From: an uncultured Eubacteriales bacterium
Lineage (GTDB): Bacteria > Bacillota > Clostridia > Oscillospirales > Oscillospiraceae
Direction of reading: 5' to 3'
DNA length: 64,000 nucleotides
NCBI GenBank assembly: GCA_900544765.1
Contig: UQWI01000009.1
Span: forward strand, 1 to 64,000
Under the pieces are notes generated by a model. The model was not told where the DNA came from and did not search any database. It saw only the letters and a list, made by a program, of their open reading frames with translations. Numbering within the stretch: the first letter of the stretch is position 1; each line of letters starts with the position of its first letter. The position numbers and the translations under genes are program-made. Below are positions 1 to 8,154 of the stretch, in pieces.

Positions 1-343
1 ACTCTATTATGCTCACGAGCTTCTTGTTGGTGGCATACTCGGTCAGGTATATGGCGCTGCCGACGCCGAGGGGCAGGACTATTATAAGCGTGGCGATGAT
101 GACGTAGACCGTATTGACGATGGAGGGGAGTATGCCCTCGATGTCGTTTATTACGCTCTCCTCGCTGGTGAGGAACTCCCAGCTCAGGTTGGGTATGCCG
201 CGATAGAGTATGTACCCGATAAGAAACACCAGCAGCGCGCAGATAATAACGGCGCTGACATAGAGCAGCACGCGCATCGTGCCGTTCCAGGCGCGGCGTT
301 TTGAGGATATGGGCTCGGTTATGGATACGCTGGTTTCGTTCAT
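1..343 (-). CDS. pstA: Phosphate ABC transporter permease PstA (N-terminal part, runs off the window)
   Basis: Second inner-membrane permease of the high-affinity phosphate transporter, pairing with PstC and the PstB ATPase. The ATG lies one base past the pstC stop codon, so the two are translationally coupled. About 114 codons are present. They encode a short cytoplasmic N-terminus, a first membrane helix at about residues 24-48 and a second hydrophobic segment at about 83-104, as expected for PstA. The remainder, and presumably pstB and phoU, lie beyond position 1. The assignment rests on the operon order pstS-pstC-pstA and the membrane layout. Confidence 0.9.
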   Translation of the reverse strand, partial: MNETSVSITEPISSKRRAWNGTMRVLLYVSAVIICALLVFLIGYILYRGIPNLSWEFLTSEESVINDIEGILPSIVNTVYVIIATLIIVLPLGVGSAIYLTEYATNKKLVSIIE

Positions 344-344
344 A

Positions 345-1349
345 TCAGTTGCCCTCCTTATTGCGCTTGAGGAAGAGGTTCAGCGCGGCGTTGATAAGCA
401 TGATAAACACGAAAAGCACAAGGCCGATGGAGAACAGAGCCTGGCGGTGCAAATCCCCGGCGTAGCCCATCTCGCCCGCGATGGCGGTGGTGAGGAACTT
501 GACGCTGCTCAGCAGGCTGGGCATGTTCGCCACGTTGCCGGCGACCATCAGTATGGCCATGGCCTCGCCGATGGCGCGGCCCACGCCGAGCACGACGGCG
601 GCGGCGATGCCGCTCTTGGCGGCGGGGGCGCTCACGCGGAAGTAGGTCTCGAGCTCGGTCGCGCCGAGGGCGAGGGAGGCCTCCTCGTACTCGCGCGGCA
701 CGGCGTTGAGCGCGGTCTCGCTCACGGAGATGATGCTGGGCAGGATCATGATGGCCAGCACGATGATGGCGGCCAGCAGGCTGTCGCCGGCGGCGATGTT
801 GAAAATGTTGCGGATGGCGGGAAGCAGCACCATCATGCCGACCAGGCCGTAGACGACGCTGGGGATGCCGGCGAGGAGGTCGACGACCTCGCGAATGACG
901 GAGGCCACCTTGCGGTTTGCCACCTTGGAGAGGTAGACGGCCATGAGGAAGCCTATGGGCACGCCGATGATTATCGCGCCGCAGGTGCCGTAGATGCTGG
1001 TGAGTATCATGGGCAGGATGCCGAAGAGGGCGCCCGTGGTGTTGTTGGCGGGGTCCCAGGTGCTTCCGGCGAGGAAGTTCCAGAGCCCGACCTCGCGGAT
1101 GGCAGGTATGCCGGATACGATAAGATATATGGATATTACAAGAACAAAGGCGATGGCGACAAGGCCGCAGACGAGGAAGATGGCCTTCATGATGTGTTCC
1201 ATCACGTCTTTGAAGCCTCTCTTGGAGTCGATACGCTCTGCGGCTTCTTCCCCCGCGAACGCCCCGGTGGCGGCGGTGTCCAGCTTCTCTCTATCGGACT
1301 TGGTCTTCACTGCGCCGTTCTCTCCTTTCGATGTAATAAACTGATTCAT
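345..1349 (-). CDS. pstC: Phosphate ABC transporter permease PstC
   Basis: Inner-membrane permease of the Pst phosphate importer, about 334 residues, slightly long because of an extended charged cytoplasmic N-terminus. It has six predicted membrane helices. The EAA-type cytoplasmic loop that contacts PstB is visible as EEASLALGATELETYF followed by GVGRAIGEAMAI. I chose the ATG at 1349 (protein starts MNQFITS) because GGAAAGGGGA sits just upstream. An in-frame ATG at 1379 would add ten residues without a good ribosome-binding site. It lies downstream of pstS across a GC-rich stem-loop and upstream of pstA. Confidence 0.95.
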   Translation of the reverse strand: MNQFITSKGENGAVKTKSDREKLDTAATGAFAGEEAAERIDSKRGFKDVMEHIMKAIFLVCGLVAIAFVLVISIYLIVSGIPAIREVGLWNFLAGSTWDPANNTTGALFGILPMILTSIYGTCGAIIIGVPIGFLMAVYLSKVANRKVASVIREVVDLLAGIPSVVYGLVGMMVLLPAIRNIFNIAAGDSLLAAIIVLAIMILPSIISVSETALNAVPREYEEASLALGATELETYFRVSAPAAKSGIAAAVVLGVGRAIGEAMAILMVAGNVANMPSLLSSVKFLTTAIAGEMGYAGDLHRQALFSIGLVLFVFIMLINAALNLFLKRNKEGN

Positions 1350-1464
1350 GTTTTCCCCTTTCCGGGGTGCATCTGACAAAAGCGCAGGCCTGCTGTGTTT
1401 ACGCGCTTGTCAGGTACACCCCACTGCTTTTTGCTTGGACGCTGCCGCCCTTAAACCGGCAAAG

Positions 1465-1487
1465 TGGCCCCCAGGGTGTGGGGGCCA
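1465..1487 (-). terminator. pstS-pstC intercistronic stem-loop
   Basis: A perfect 8-bp inverted repeat (TGGCCCCC and GGGGGCCA) with a 7-base loop between pstS and pstC. No T-tract follows on the minus strand, so it is more likely an mRNA-stabilising or partial attenuator hairpin than a full terminator. In pst operons such a structure commonly lets the binding protein be made in excess of the permeases; that role is inferred here. Confidence 0.6.
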
Positions 1488-1510
1488 TTGCCATTAAGGT
1501 TTGTGTATAC

Positions 1511-2395
1511 TCAGGCGTTAGCAGACACGGCGCCGGCGGCGGCTATGATGTCGGCGACATCAGCGCTCATGGCGTAATCCAGGAAGGCCTGGGCCTCGGC
1601 GCTCAGCTCGGTGCCCTCGACAGTCACGATGACGAAGGGGCGCTGAATCTCGTAGGTGCCGTCAAGGACGGTAGCCTCGCTCGGGGCGACGCCGTTGACA
1701 TTCACGGCGGCGACGGTCTCGTCGACAGCGGAGAGGCTGGCGTAGCCGATGGCGTTGGGGTTGGAGGCGACATTGCCGATGACGTCGCCGGTGGAGCTGT
1801 ACTCGTTGGTGTAGACGCAGGCGTCCTCAACACCGACTATCTCCTCGAAGGCGCTGCGGGTGCCGGAGCCGTTCTCGCGGCCGAACACGGCTATCTCGGC
1901 GTCGGCGCCGCCCAGCTCGCTCCAGTTGGTGATCTCGCCGGTGAAGATCTGGGCGATCTGCTCGGTGGTGAGGTCGGTCACGGTGTTCTCGGGGTTGACA
2001 ACAACGGCGACACCGTCGAGAGCAATGATGTTCTCAACAGCGCCCTGGCTCTTCTCGTCGTCGGTCAGAGCGCGGCTGCTCAGGCCGAGGTCGCAGGTGC
2101 CGTCCAGCACACCGGTGATGCCGGCGCCGGAGCCGCTGCCGGTGTAGTTGATGGTGACGTCCGGGTTGGCCTCGTTGAAGCCCTCGGTCAGAGCGGCGAT
2201 AACGTCGCCCATGGAGGTGGAGCCGTTGACGTTGACGTTGCCGGAGAGCTCTTCAGCAGCCTGAGTGGGGGCGGTGCTGGGCTCGGTGGTGTCGGCGGTC
2301 GGGTTGGTACTGGGCTCGGTGTCCTCGCTGCCGCAGGCGGCCAGCAGGCCGATGCAGAGCACGAGGGAGAGCACTATGGCGAGAGTCTTTTTCAT
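1511..2395 (-). CDS. pstS: Phosphate-binding lipoprotein PstS
   Basis: Extracytoplasmic phosphate receptor that delivers phosphate to PstC-PstA; 294 residues. It has a lipoprotein signal peptide with lipobox LAAC (lipidated Cys21), then a Ser/Thr/Pro/Glu-rich linker and a periplasmic-binding-protein fold. Family motifs that line the phosphate site are present: NGSTSMGD near residue 57, GSGSGAGI near 85, SSRALTDDE near 105, and GRENGSGTRSAFEE near 170. The ATG is preceded by GAAGGAG. It is the first gene of the operon and has a Pho-box-like region upstream. Confidence 0.96.
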   Translation of the reverse strand: MKKTLAIVLSLVLCIGLLAACGSEDTEPSTNPTADTTEPSTAPTQAAEELSGNVNVNGSTSMGDVIAALTEGFNEANPDVTINYTGSGSGAGITGVLDGTCDLGLSSRALTDDEKSQGAVENIIALDGVAVVVNPENTVTDLTTEQIAQIFTGEITNWSELGGADAEIAVFGRENGSGTRSAFEEIVGVEDACVYTNEYSSTGDVIGNVASNPNAIGYASLSAVDETVAAVNVNGVAPSEATVLDGTYEIQRPFVIVTVEGTELSAEAQAFLDYAMSADVADIIAAAGAVSANA

Positions 2396-2497
2396 CTTTC
2401 CATTTTCTCCTTCAACAGAAATTCTTCGTTCCTATGTAAGAAACGCGTTCATGTGTGGGGTCAGCTCCCGCTGACAGCTAATAAACTACCGGTAAAG

Positions 2498-2538
2498 TGT
2501 AAAATGGAAAAGCCGCCGAATGTTAAATCTCTGTAAAA
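2498..2538 (-). promoter_or_regulatory. Candidate Pho box upstream of pstS
   Basis: Read on the minus strand, TTTTACA (2538-2532) and TTTAACA (2527-2521) are spaced exactly 11 bp start to start, and a further TTTTACA lies at 2504-2498. This matches the pattern of TTNACA-like repeats one helical turn apart bound by PhoP/PhoB regulators in front of pst operons. An AT-rich TTTATTAG stretch near 2486-2479 could serve as the -10. The regulator itself is not in the window. Confidence 0.55.
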
Positions 2539-2657
2539 TATCCGATTAAAAAGTCTGAAACGGCCTTTTTAAGTAAAACCCGCCCTTCTCATCTGCATAT
2601 ATTGCCTGCCGCCATATAGCGGCGCGCGGGCCCATCCCCGCCGATGTGAGCAGGTGC

Positions 2658-2691
2658 AAAAAAGCGCAGGGACGCGTGTCCCTGCGCTTTT
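2658..2691 (-). terminator. Intrinsic terminator after the glycosidase-like gene
   Basis: GCGCAGGGA and TCCCTGCGC form a 9-bp stem with a 6-base loop. A-runs on the left and T-runs on the right make it a usable terminator in either direction. It directly follows the stop of the minus-strand gene ending at 2703. Confidence 0.85.
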
Positions 2692-2702
2692 AGTTTATGC
2701 TG

Positions 2703-3947
2703 TTATTGTCTCCGCTCGCCTGTGTATACGAAGGCGTTGGGAAGCGTCCTGCCCTCGGGCAGGGCGGTGTTTGAGCAGCGCGTCACATATTCCCCGTCGT
2801 ACCAGAGGATGGCGCTGGTGCCGCCGTCGAGGTTAATGGCCTGCATGCAGTTGTGGCGCTCGAGTATCGCCCCGCACTCGTCCACGCTCACGCCCAGCGA
2901 GTCGAGCAGGCGCCCCTCGATGACCAGCATGAGAATCTCGCCCTTGTCCGACTGCCCGATGACCGCGCGCGGGTTCAGGCTGTCCCAGCCCCAGGTGTTC
3001 AGCCGCTGTCCGTCGACGATGATGGCCGGGGTGAACTCAACGGCGTCTGTAGTCCTCTCGTCTACCGGGGCAGAGGCATCGACGATGTAGAAGTAGTTGT
3101 CCTCGCGCAGCTCTATGCGCTTATAGCTCCAGCCCAGGTGGTCGCCCTGGCCCACGCCGTTGGACATGGCGTAGCCGTTCAGCGCCCCGCCGTTGCCGAC
3201 GCCGTCCTCGTCTATAAAGGCGCTGGCGGTCATGGCCAGGACGCCGTTGTGGGCCTCGGCGATATCCCCCGCGGTCTGCCCGCTTTCACCGAGGTAGGCC
3301 GAGTTCTCCACCGAGAGGCGGCCGGGGTCCTTGGCCACGGCCAGGACGCCGCGGTAACCGCTGCCGGATACCCGGAGCAGCAGGATGCGGTTCGGCACGT
3401 CTATAGCCAGCACCTGCTCTCCCATCGCCGTCTGTATCGAAGTGCCGTCGTCGTCAAGCCCGGCCTCGTTTATGTACAGGTTCTCCCAGCCGTCCTCCAA
3501 GGCCTCCGGGTGCCGGCTTAGGTAGTCATCCATGGAGCTGCGCTCAATCTCCCAGAACAGCTCGTAGAAGTCCTCCTCGGAGATATTTTCCCCCGAGGCG
3601 GCGGAGTTGCCCATATCCGCCCAGTTCTCCGAAGAGTTGTGCTCCGTCTGCTCCTGCATGGCGCCCTCGCGCGCTTCCATGGCCTCGTCAATTACGCTCT
3701 GGGGCAGGAATGCCGTGGCCAGCCACTGGTGGTTCATGGTGTCCATGGCCGTCTGTATGTATATTGTCCGCCACTTGGCGATGAACGGGATGTCGGAAAA
3801 GACGCAGAGGCAGTAGAGTCCGGCCAGCAGGGCCAGTACAATCAGTACGGCAATCAGCGCGCGGCGGCCTCGTCCGTGCTTCTTTTTGGGTTCACGCCCG
3901 GCGACGTGGGCCGAGCCCGTATTTCCGAATAGTTTGACGTTGTTCAC
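2703..3947 (-). CDS. Membrane-anchored phosphodiester glycosidase family protein (NAGPA/DUF2233-like)
   Basis: 414-residue protein with a basic cytoplasmic N-terminus, one membrane helix at about residues 29-52 and a large extracellular part. The C-terminal half shows NAGPA-type motifs: an ASAFIDEDG..NGGALNG region, NPRAVIGQSDKGEILMLVIE, INLDGGTSAILWYDGE and a final LPNAFVY. The family hydrolyses N-acetylglucosamine-1-phosphodiester bonds or related envelope glycopolymer links; the actual substrate is unknown. Translation probably starts at GTG 3947, preceded by TAGGAG. It is a single-gene unit with its own terminator. Residues about 110-170, rich in Glu and Ser, look like a stalk. Confidence 0.8.
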   Translation of the reverse strand: MNNVKLFGNTGSAHVAGREPKKKHGRGRRALIAVLIVLALLAGLYCLCVFSDIPFIAKWRTIYIQTAMDTMNHQWLATAFLPQSVIDEAMEAREGAMQEQTEHNSSENWADMGNSAASGENISEEDFYELFWEIERSSMDDYLSRHPEALEDGWENLYINEAGLDDDGTSIQTAMGEQVLAIDVPNRILLLRVSGSGYRGVLAVAKDPGRLSVENSAYLGESGQTAGDIAEAHNGVLAMTASAFIDEDGVGNGGALNGYAMSNGVGQGDHLGWSYKRIELREDNYFYIVDASAPVDERTTDAVEFTPAIIVDGQRLNTWGWDSLNPRAVIGQSDKGEILMLVIEGRLLDSLGVSVDECGAILERHNCMQAINLDGGTSAILWYDGEYVTRCSNTALPEGRTLPNAFVYTGERRQ

Positions 3948-4091
3948 AATGATGCTCCTAATTCATGCGCGTAGAAAGCGCCTCAGCGCCGGCTCGTTTA
4001 CGGGAATCAAAGCCCGCTGCGGGCGCTTTTTGGCAGACAGATATAATATCACTCTCAAAAGCGCCTGTAAACACAGTTCCGGGTTTGTTTA

Positions 4092-4128
4092 CAAAAAATA
4101 AACCAGACGGCCATATTCGGCCGCCCGG
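4092..4128 (-). terminator. Terminator downstream of upp
   Basis: On the minus strand a GC stem (CCGGGCGGCC with GGCCGTCTGG, imperfect) is followed by TTTATTTTTT. It lies 17 bases past the upp stop codon. Confidence 0.8.
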
Positions 4129-4144
4129 TTAGACGATGCATGCG

Positions 4145-4774
4145 TTATTTTGTTCCGAAGATGCGGTCGCCCGCGTCGCCCAGGCCGGGGACAATGTAAC
4201 CGTGCTCGTTGAGGTGGTCGTCGAGAGCGGCGAGATACACATCCACGTCGGGGTGGTCGGCGCTCATGCGCTCCACGCCCTCGGGCGCGCCGATTATGCT
4301 CATAAGCTTGATGTGCTTGACGCCGGCCTCCTTCAGGAAGGTGGCGGCCGCGCTGGCGCTGCCGCCGGTGGCGAGCATCGGGTCGACGATTATGGCGTCG
4401 CGCTCCTCGATGTCGGGCGGCATCTTGAAGTAATACTTCACCGGCTCGAGCGTCTCAGGGTCGCGGAACAGGCCGACGTGGCCGACCTTGACGTTCGGCA
4501 TCATGGTCACCATGCCGTCCACCATGCCGAGCCCGGCGCGGAGGATGGGTACGACCGCGAGCTTCTTGCCCGCGATGCGGCGGCAGTGCGCCACTGCCAC
4601 GGGCGTCTCGACGTTGACGTCCTCGAGCGGCAGGTCGCGGGTCGCCTCATAGCACATCAGCATTGCGATTTCGCCGATGAGCTCGCGGAACACCTTGCTG
4701 CTTGTCTCCTTGTCGCGCAGTATGCTCAGCTTGTGCTGTATAAGCGGGTGGTCGAATACATGAAGATTGCTCAT
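4145..4774 (-). CDS. upp: Uracil phosphoribosyltransferase
   Basis: Pyrimidine salvage enzyme making UMP from uracil and PRPP in the cytoplasm. At 209 residues it is the standard family length. The PRPP-binding signature [14 protein letters not shown] is at about 129-142. The uracil-binding C-terminal region with [11 protein letters not shown] is intact, as is the conserved [14 protein letters not shown] near 77. The ATG follows AAAGGAGAGGG. It appears monocistronic, with a terminator downstream and a GC-rich stem (CCTGCC..GGCAGG) in its leader. Confidence 0.97.
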   Translation of the reverse strand: MSNLHVFDHPLIQHKLSILRDKETSSKVFRELIGEIAMLMCYEATRDLPLEDVNVETPVAVAHCRRIAGKKLAVVPILRAGLGMVDGMVTMMPNVKVGHVGLFRDPETLEPVKYYFKMPPDIEERDAIIVDPMLATGGSASAAATFLKEAGVKHIKLMSIIGAPEGVERMSADHPDVDVYLAALDDHLNEHGYIVPGLGDAGDRIFGTK

Positions 4775-4914
4775 TTGTTTAACCCTCTCCTTTAGTTTTA
4801 TACCCCTCCCCTGCCTGCCTTTTTAACGGCAGGTGGCCGAGCGCAGGCGAAGCCGGCGGGGTCGTTGCAAATTTTATCACGGCAGAGGCCGTTTCCTTTT
4901 AAAGGCCGAGGCCT

Positions 4915-5610
4915 TCAGCCGGACATCCTCGCCTGGCGCTCCCGCTCCGCCTGCGACAGCCTCAGGTACACAGGCAGCAGTGCGCCCGCGCTCTCCGGCT
5001 CCTTGCCCATGGCCGCCATGCAGACGCCCCAGGCGCTCTGGTGCAGCATCGGCCCCGCGGCAAGCGCAGAGCGCATCGCCCTGTCGGTCAGATACTCGCT
5101 GACGAGCATCGCGCCGTCGCCCACCAGGAACGGGGTCTCGGCGCGCGCGGCCAAGTCGGCAGCTAGCTCCTCGAGGGATATCGCCCTGTCGGGAACAAGG
5201 CGCTCCGGTTTTCCGTCCCTTACTGTGAAGAGCGCGTTGTACACCTGGCTCCTGCGCGCGTCCATGCAGCAGCACACGAGCGCGCCCTCGCCCCTGTTCA
5301 CGCCGTTCCAGGCCATGGCCTCCAGCGTGGAGACGCCGACCGCCGGCTTCTCCAGCGCCCAGCACAGGCCCTTCACTGCCGCCACGCCTATGCGCACGCC
5401 GGTGAACGAGCCGGGGCCGCGCGCCACGGCCACAGCGTCCAGCTCGGACTTGTCCGTACCCGTGGACGACAGCAGGTTCTCCGCCATCGGCAGCAGCGTT
5501 GTGCTGTGCGTGAGGCCGGAGCACTGGAAATACTGGCCTATCAGCGCCCCGTCGCGCACAAGCGCGGCGCTGGCGGCCTTGGCCGTGGACTCTATGCCCA
5601 GTATCAGCAT
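4915..5610 (-). CDS. tsaB: tRNA threonylcarbamoyladenosine biosynthesis protein TsaB
   Basis: Non-catalytic partner of TsaD in the complex that makes t6A37 on ANN-decoding tRNAs. 231 residues of ASKHA fold: N-terminal ILGIESTAKAASAALV, then VARGPGSFTGVRIGVAAVKGL at about 62-82, the TsaB hallmark. Its ATG directly follows the tsaE stop codon, so the two are coupled. tsaD is not in the window. Confidence 0.95.
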   Translation of the reverse strand: MLILGIESTAKAASAALVRDGALIGQYFQCSGLTHSTTLLPMAENLLSSTGTDKSELDAVAVARGPGSFTGVRIGVAAVKGLCWALEKPAVGVSTLEAMAWNGVNRGEGALVCCCMDARRSQVYNALFTVRDGKPERLVPDRAISLEELAADLAARAETPFLVGDGAMLVSEYLTDRAMRSALAAGPMLHQSAWGVCMAAMGKEPESAGALLPVYLRLSQAERERQARMSG

Positions 5611-6030
5611 TTAAAACCCGCCCCCTTCAATCGTGATGCGCCTGTCCGTGGCCGAGAGCTTCTCGAAGCGGACGCTTATTTCGTCGCCGGTAAAGGCGTC
5701 GGAGACGTTTTCACTCCACTCCACGGCGCAGACGGCGCCGCGCGCAAGATAGTCGTCCCAGCCTATGTCCCAGAGCTCGTCCGCGCTGCCCAGGCGGTAC
5801 ATATCAAAGTGCAGCAGCGTGCGCTCTCCGATATATTCGTTGACTATCGTGAAGGTGGGGCTGTTCACGCGGCAGTCGAGGCCCATGCCCCGCGCCATGC
5901 CGCGTACAAAGGCGGTCTTTCCCGCGCCCAGCTCGCCGTACATCGCCACGACCGTGCCGTCGGCTATCTTTGCGGCCAGATTCTCGCCCGCCTTCTCGGT
6001 CTCCAGCTCAGAATGAGTTAATATTTCCAT
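5611..6030 (-). CDS. tsaE: tRNA threonylcarbamoyladenosine biosynthesis ATPase TsaE
   Basis: P-loop ATPase required for t6A synthesis, 139 residues. The Walker A GELGAGKTAFVRG is at about 32-44, followed by the family motif NSPTFTIVNEY near 59 and HFDMYRL near 75. ATG 6030 follows GGAGG with good spacing. A much longer open frame upstream exists only because of high GC content and overlaps rodA. It forms a two-gene operon with tsaB and has its own promoter at 6061-6089. Confidence 0.95.
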   Translation of the reverse strand: MEILTHSELETEKAGENLAAKIADGTVVAMYGELGAGKTAFVRGMARGMGLDCRVNSPTFTIVNEYIGERTLLHFDMYRLGSADELWDIGWDDYLARGAVCAVEWSENVSDAFTGDEISVRFEKLSATDRRITIEGGGF

Positions 6031-6060
6031 ACAAAACCTCCGGGGACACGCCCCGGCGCT

Positions 6061-6109
6061 ATTATACACCAAGTCCGCCGTTGCGTAAAGGCAAAAACCA
6101 TGATATAAT
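6061..6109. promoter_or_regulatory. Overlapping divergent promoters for tsaE-tsaB (-) and rodA (+)
   Basis: Minus strand: TTTACG (6089-6084), 17-bp spacer, TATAAT (6066-6061). Plus strand: TTGCGT (6081-6086), 17-bp spacer, TATAAT (6104-6109) preceded by TGA, an extended -10. The two -35 boxes overlap, so RNA polymerase could occupy only one promoter at a time. Confidence 0.75.
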
Positions 6110-6318
6110 ACGTCCGTGTCGGCCCCGCATTGCGGGGCCGTGCCCTGCGGCCCGGATTTTGCTCCGCAAAATCCGCGCGGACATGTCACACTAATGGCCG
6201 AGTCTGCTGTGCAGGCCGCGCCGCGTCTGCGTCGCGCAGGCGCCGTGCGCTTGCTGTCATGGTATAATACAATGATTTTAACTGCCCTGCCTCGGGCGAT
6301 AATTCCTAGCGAAGTGAG
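6110..6318 (+). promoter_or_regulatory. Long structured leader of rodA with a second promoter
   Basis: About 200 non-coding bases. Perfect hairpins are GGCCCCGC/GCGGGGCC (6121-6139) and GGATTTTGC/GCAAAATCC (6154-6174). A second TATAAT with extended -10 TGG lies at 6260-6268, without a convincing -35. No coding frame with a ribosome-binding site was found. It could be a 5' leader, or a short RNA made from the first promoter with rodA driven by the second. Confidence 0.5.
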
Positions 6319-7479
6319 GTGGAGGACACGAAAAAAGTTCTGCCCCAAATTAAAGAGTTCTTCCGCCGCGCGGATATATTCCTGTTTTCCGTGAGCCTGA
6401 TATGCTCCATTTACGGCCTGACCGTCATATGGAGCGCCACGCAGGCGACGCAGTACGGCGGTTCCGCGCAGTACATCATAATCCAGCTTGTCGGTATTTT
6501 TATAGGCATAGCGGCCTTTATCGTCATCACGATAATAGACCTCGACATCTTCGCAGAGCACTGGAAGTGGCTCTATGGCCTGAGCGCCTTCCTCTTCGTC
6601 CTGCTGGTGTTCTTCGGCCAGGGCGACGAGACCACCGGCAACAACGGCTGGCTGCGCTTCGCCGGCATAGGCATACAGCCCACGGAGTTCATCAAGCTCG
6701 CCTTCATCGTCGCCATGTCCAAGCACCTTGTTTACCTCAAGACCCGGCGCGACTTGAACAGCTTCGTATCCGTCGCTCAGCTGGCGGGACACTTCATAAT
6801 CATGTTCGGCGCCATAATCGTTACGGCCGGCGACCTGGGCAGCGCCCTGGTGTACTTCTTCATCTTCGCCGTACTGATGTTCACGGCGGGCGTGAGGCTG
6901 TACTGGTTCGTGCTCGGCTTTGCGGCCATCGCCGCCGTGGTACCCATAGCCTGGACCTACTTCCTCGAGGACTACCAGAAGAACCGCATACTGGCCCCAT
7001 ATGACCCCAGCATCGACCCCACCAATCAGGGCGTCAACTGGCAGCAGCACCAGGCCGAGATTGCCATCGGCTCCGGAGGCCTGACCGGCACCGGGCTCGG
7101 CCAGGGTACGCAGACGCAGGCCGGCGCAATACCGGCGCAGCATACGGACTTCATCTTCGCCGTCATAGGCGAGGAGCTCGGCATGATAGGCGCCTGCGCC
7201 GTGCTTTTGCTGCTCACCATCATAGTTATACGCTGCATCCAGGTGGGCATGCGCTCCGGCGACACGCTCTCCGCCCTTGTCTGCTTCGGCGTCGCGGCCT
7301 CCGTCGTGTTCCAGACCTTTGAGAACGTCGGCATGTGCATCGGCATCGCGCCGGTCGTCGGCATAACGCTGCCCTTCTTCAGCTACGGCGGCAGCTCCGT
7401 CGTGAGTATGTTCATGGCGATGGGCCTCGTCTCAGGCGTGAGATACCGGCCCAAACCAGTCAAATACCGGCTGTACTAG
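6319..7479 (+). CDS. rodA: Rod-shape determining peptidoglycan polymerase RodA (SEDS family)
   Basis: Glycosyltransferase of the elongasome that polymerises lipid II together with a class B PBP. 386 residues with about ten membrane helices. SEDS motifs are present: NGWLRFAGIGIQPTEFIKL near 112-131, GDLGSALVYF near 173, GSGGLTGTGLGQGTQTQ near 250, HTDFIFAVIGEELG near 273, and LPFFSYGGSSVV near 352. RodA fits better than FtsW because of the length and lack of neighbouring mur genes. The start is GTG 6319 in a purine-rich context with no ideal Shine-Dalgarno, so it is moderately certain. Confidence 0.93.
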   Translation: MEDTKKVLPQIKEFFRRADIFLFSVSLICSIYGLTVIWSATQATQYGGSAQYIIIQLVGIFIGIAAFIVITIIDLDIFAEHWKWLYGLSAFLFVLLVFFGQGDETTGNNGWLRFAGIGIQPTEFIKLAFIVAMSKHLVYLKTRRDLNSFVSVAQLAGHFIIMFGAIIVTAGDLGSALVYFFIFAVLMFTAGVRLYWFVLGFAAIAAVVPIAWTYFLEDYQKNRILAPYDPSIDPTNQGVNWQQHQAEIAIGSGGLTGTGLGQGTQTQAGAIPAQHTDFIFAVIGEELGMIGACAVLLLLTIIVIRCIQVGMRSGDTLSALVCFGVAASVVFQTFENVGMCIGIAPVVGITLPFFSYGGSSVVSMFMAMGLVSGVRYRPKPVKYRLY

Positions 7480-7490
7480 CCGCACATGTG

Positions 7491-7526
7491 AAAAAGCTCC
7501 ACTCGCCAAGCGGGTGGAGCTTTTTT
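7491..7526. terminator. Bidirectional terminator between rodA and the HAD gene
   Basis: AAAAAGCTCCACTCGC and GGGTGGAGCTTTTTT form a long stem with A- and T-tracts on both sides, 11 bases past rodA and about 50 bases past the convergent HAD phosphatase gene. Confidence 0.9.
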
Positions 7527-7575
7527 CTGAACAAAATTGAAGTGTGTGCAGTTCCCGGCCGGGCGGGCAGAGGCT

Positions 7576-8154
7576 TCAGGCCTCGTCCCATGGCCAGGGT
7601 CTTATTTCGCTGCCATTGACGATGAAGGCCGCTCGCGCCAGCTTCGCCATCGGCGTGTCGGAAAGGGAGTCGGAGTAGAACTCATTTACCTCCGTGTTGG
7701 GGTACTCGCGGCGGAAACGGCGTACCTTCTCCTCGTGCTGATTGTTCTCGCCGAGCGTCCAGCCGCTTAGCTTGTCTACGCGCGAGGCGATGAGCCTCAC
7801 GCCGAGCCTGTTCGTCACCGGGCGGAGCAGGAAATCAGGCGACGCGCTGGATATAATGTCATCCGGTCGCATCTGTGCGAGATACCAGGCGTTTATGTTT
7901 CCAAAATTCTGCCGCCAGAAATCCTCTACGGCCGCGTCTATGTCCGGCACGCAGGTCAGGAAGCGGTAAAAGACCTCCTTGACGTGCGTCTTTGTGGTCA
8001 GTTTCAGCTTCATGCCCGGCAGCATCGGCACCGCCCTGAGCGCGGGGCCGGCAACGCGCGGCCAGCGGCGCAGGCAGTAGGTAAAAAAATGCTCTGTGCT
8101 GTCGTAGGGCAGGATGGTCTTGTCGAAGTCGTAGACGTTTACACTCTCCATCAT
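7576..8154 (-). CDS. HAD-superfamily phosphatase
   Basis: 192-residue cytoplasmic HAD hydrolase. Motif I is YDFDKTILPYD at about 7-17 (nucleophile and acid Asp), a serine motif follows at DIISSASPDF near 100, and motif IV is SDSLSDTPMAKLA near 165. It resembles the HAD-IB, phosphoserine phosphatase-like group that acts on small or lipid phosphates; the substrate is unknown. ATG 8154 overlaps the stop of the upstream DUF218 gene (ATGA), so translation is coupled. Confidence 0.82.
   Translation of the reverse strand: MMESVNVYDFDKTILPYDSTEHFFTYCLRRWPRVAGPALRAVPMLPGMKLKLTTKTHVKEVFYRFLTCVPDIDAAVEDFWRQNFGNINAWYLAQMRPDDIISSASPDFLLRPVTNRLGVRLIASRVDKLSGWTLGENNQHEEKVRRFRREYPNTEVNEFYSDSLSDTPMAKLARAAFIVNGSEIRPWPWDEA

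Noticed and set aside
6031..7143. N-terminal extension of tsaE to 510 residues
   Set aside because: Overlaps rodA on the other strand; ATG 6030 has an ideal Shine-Dalgarno and TsaE is about 140-150 residues.
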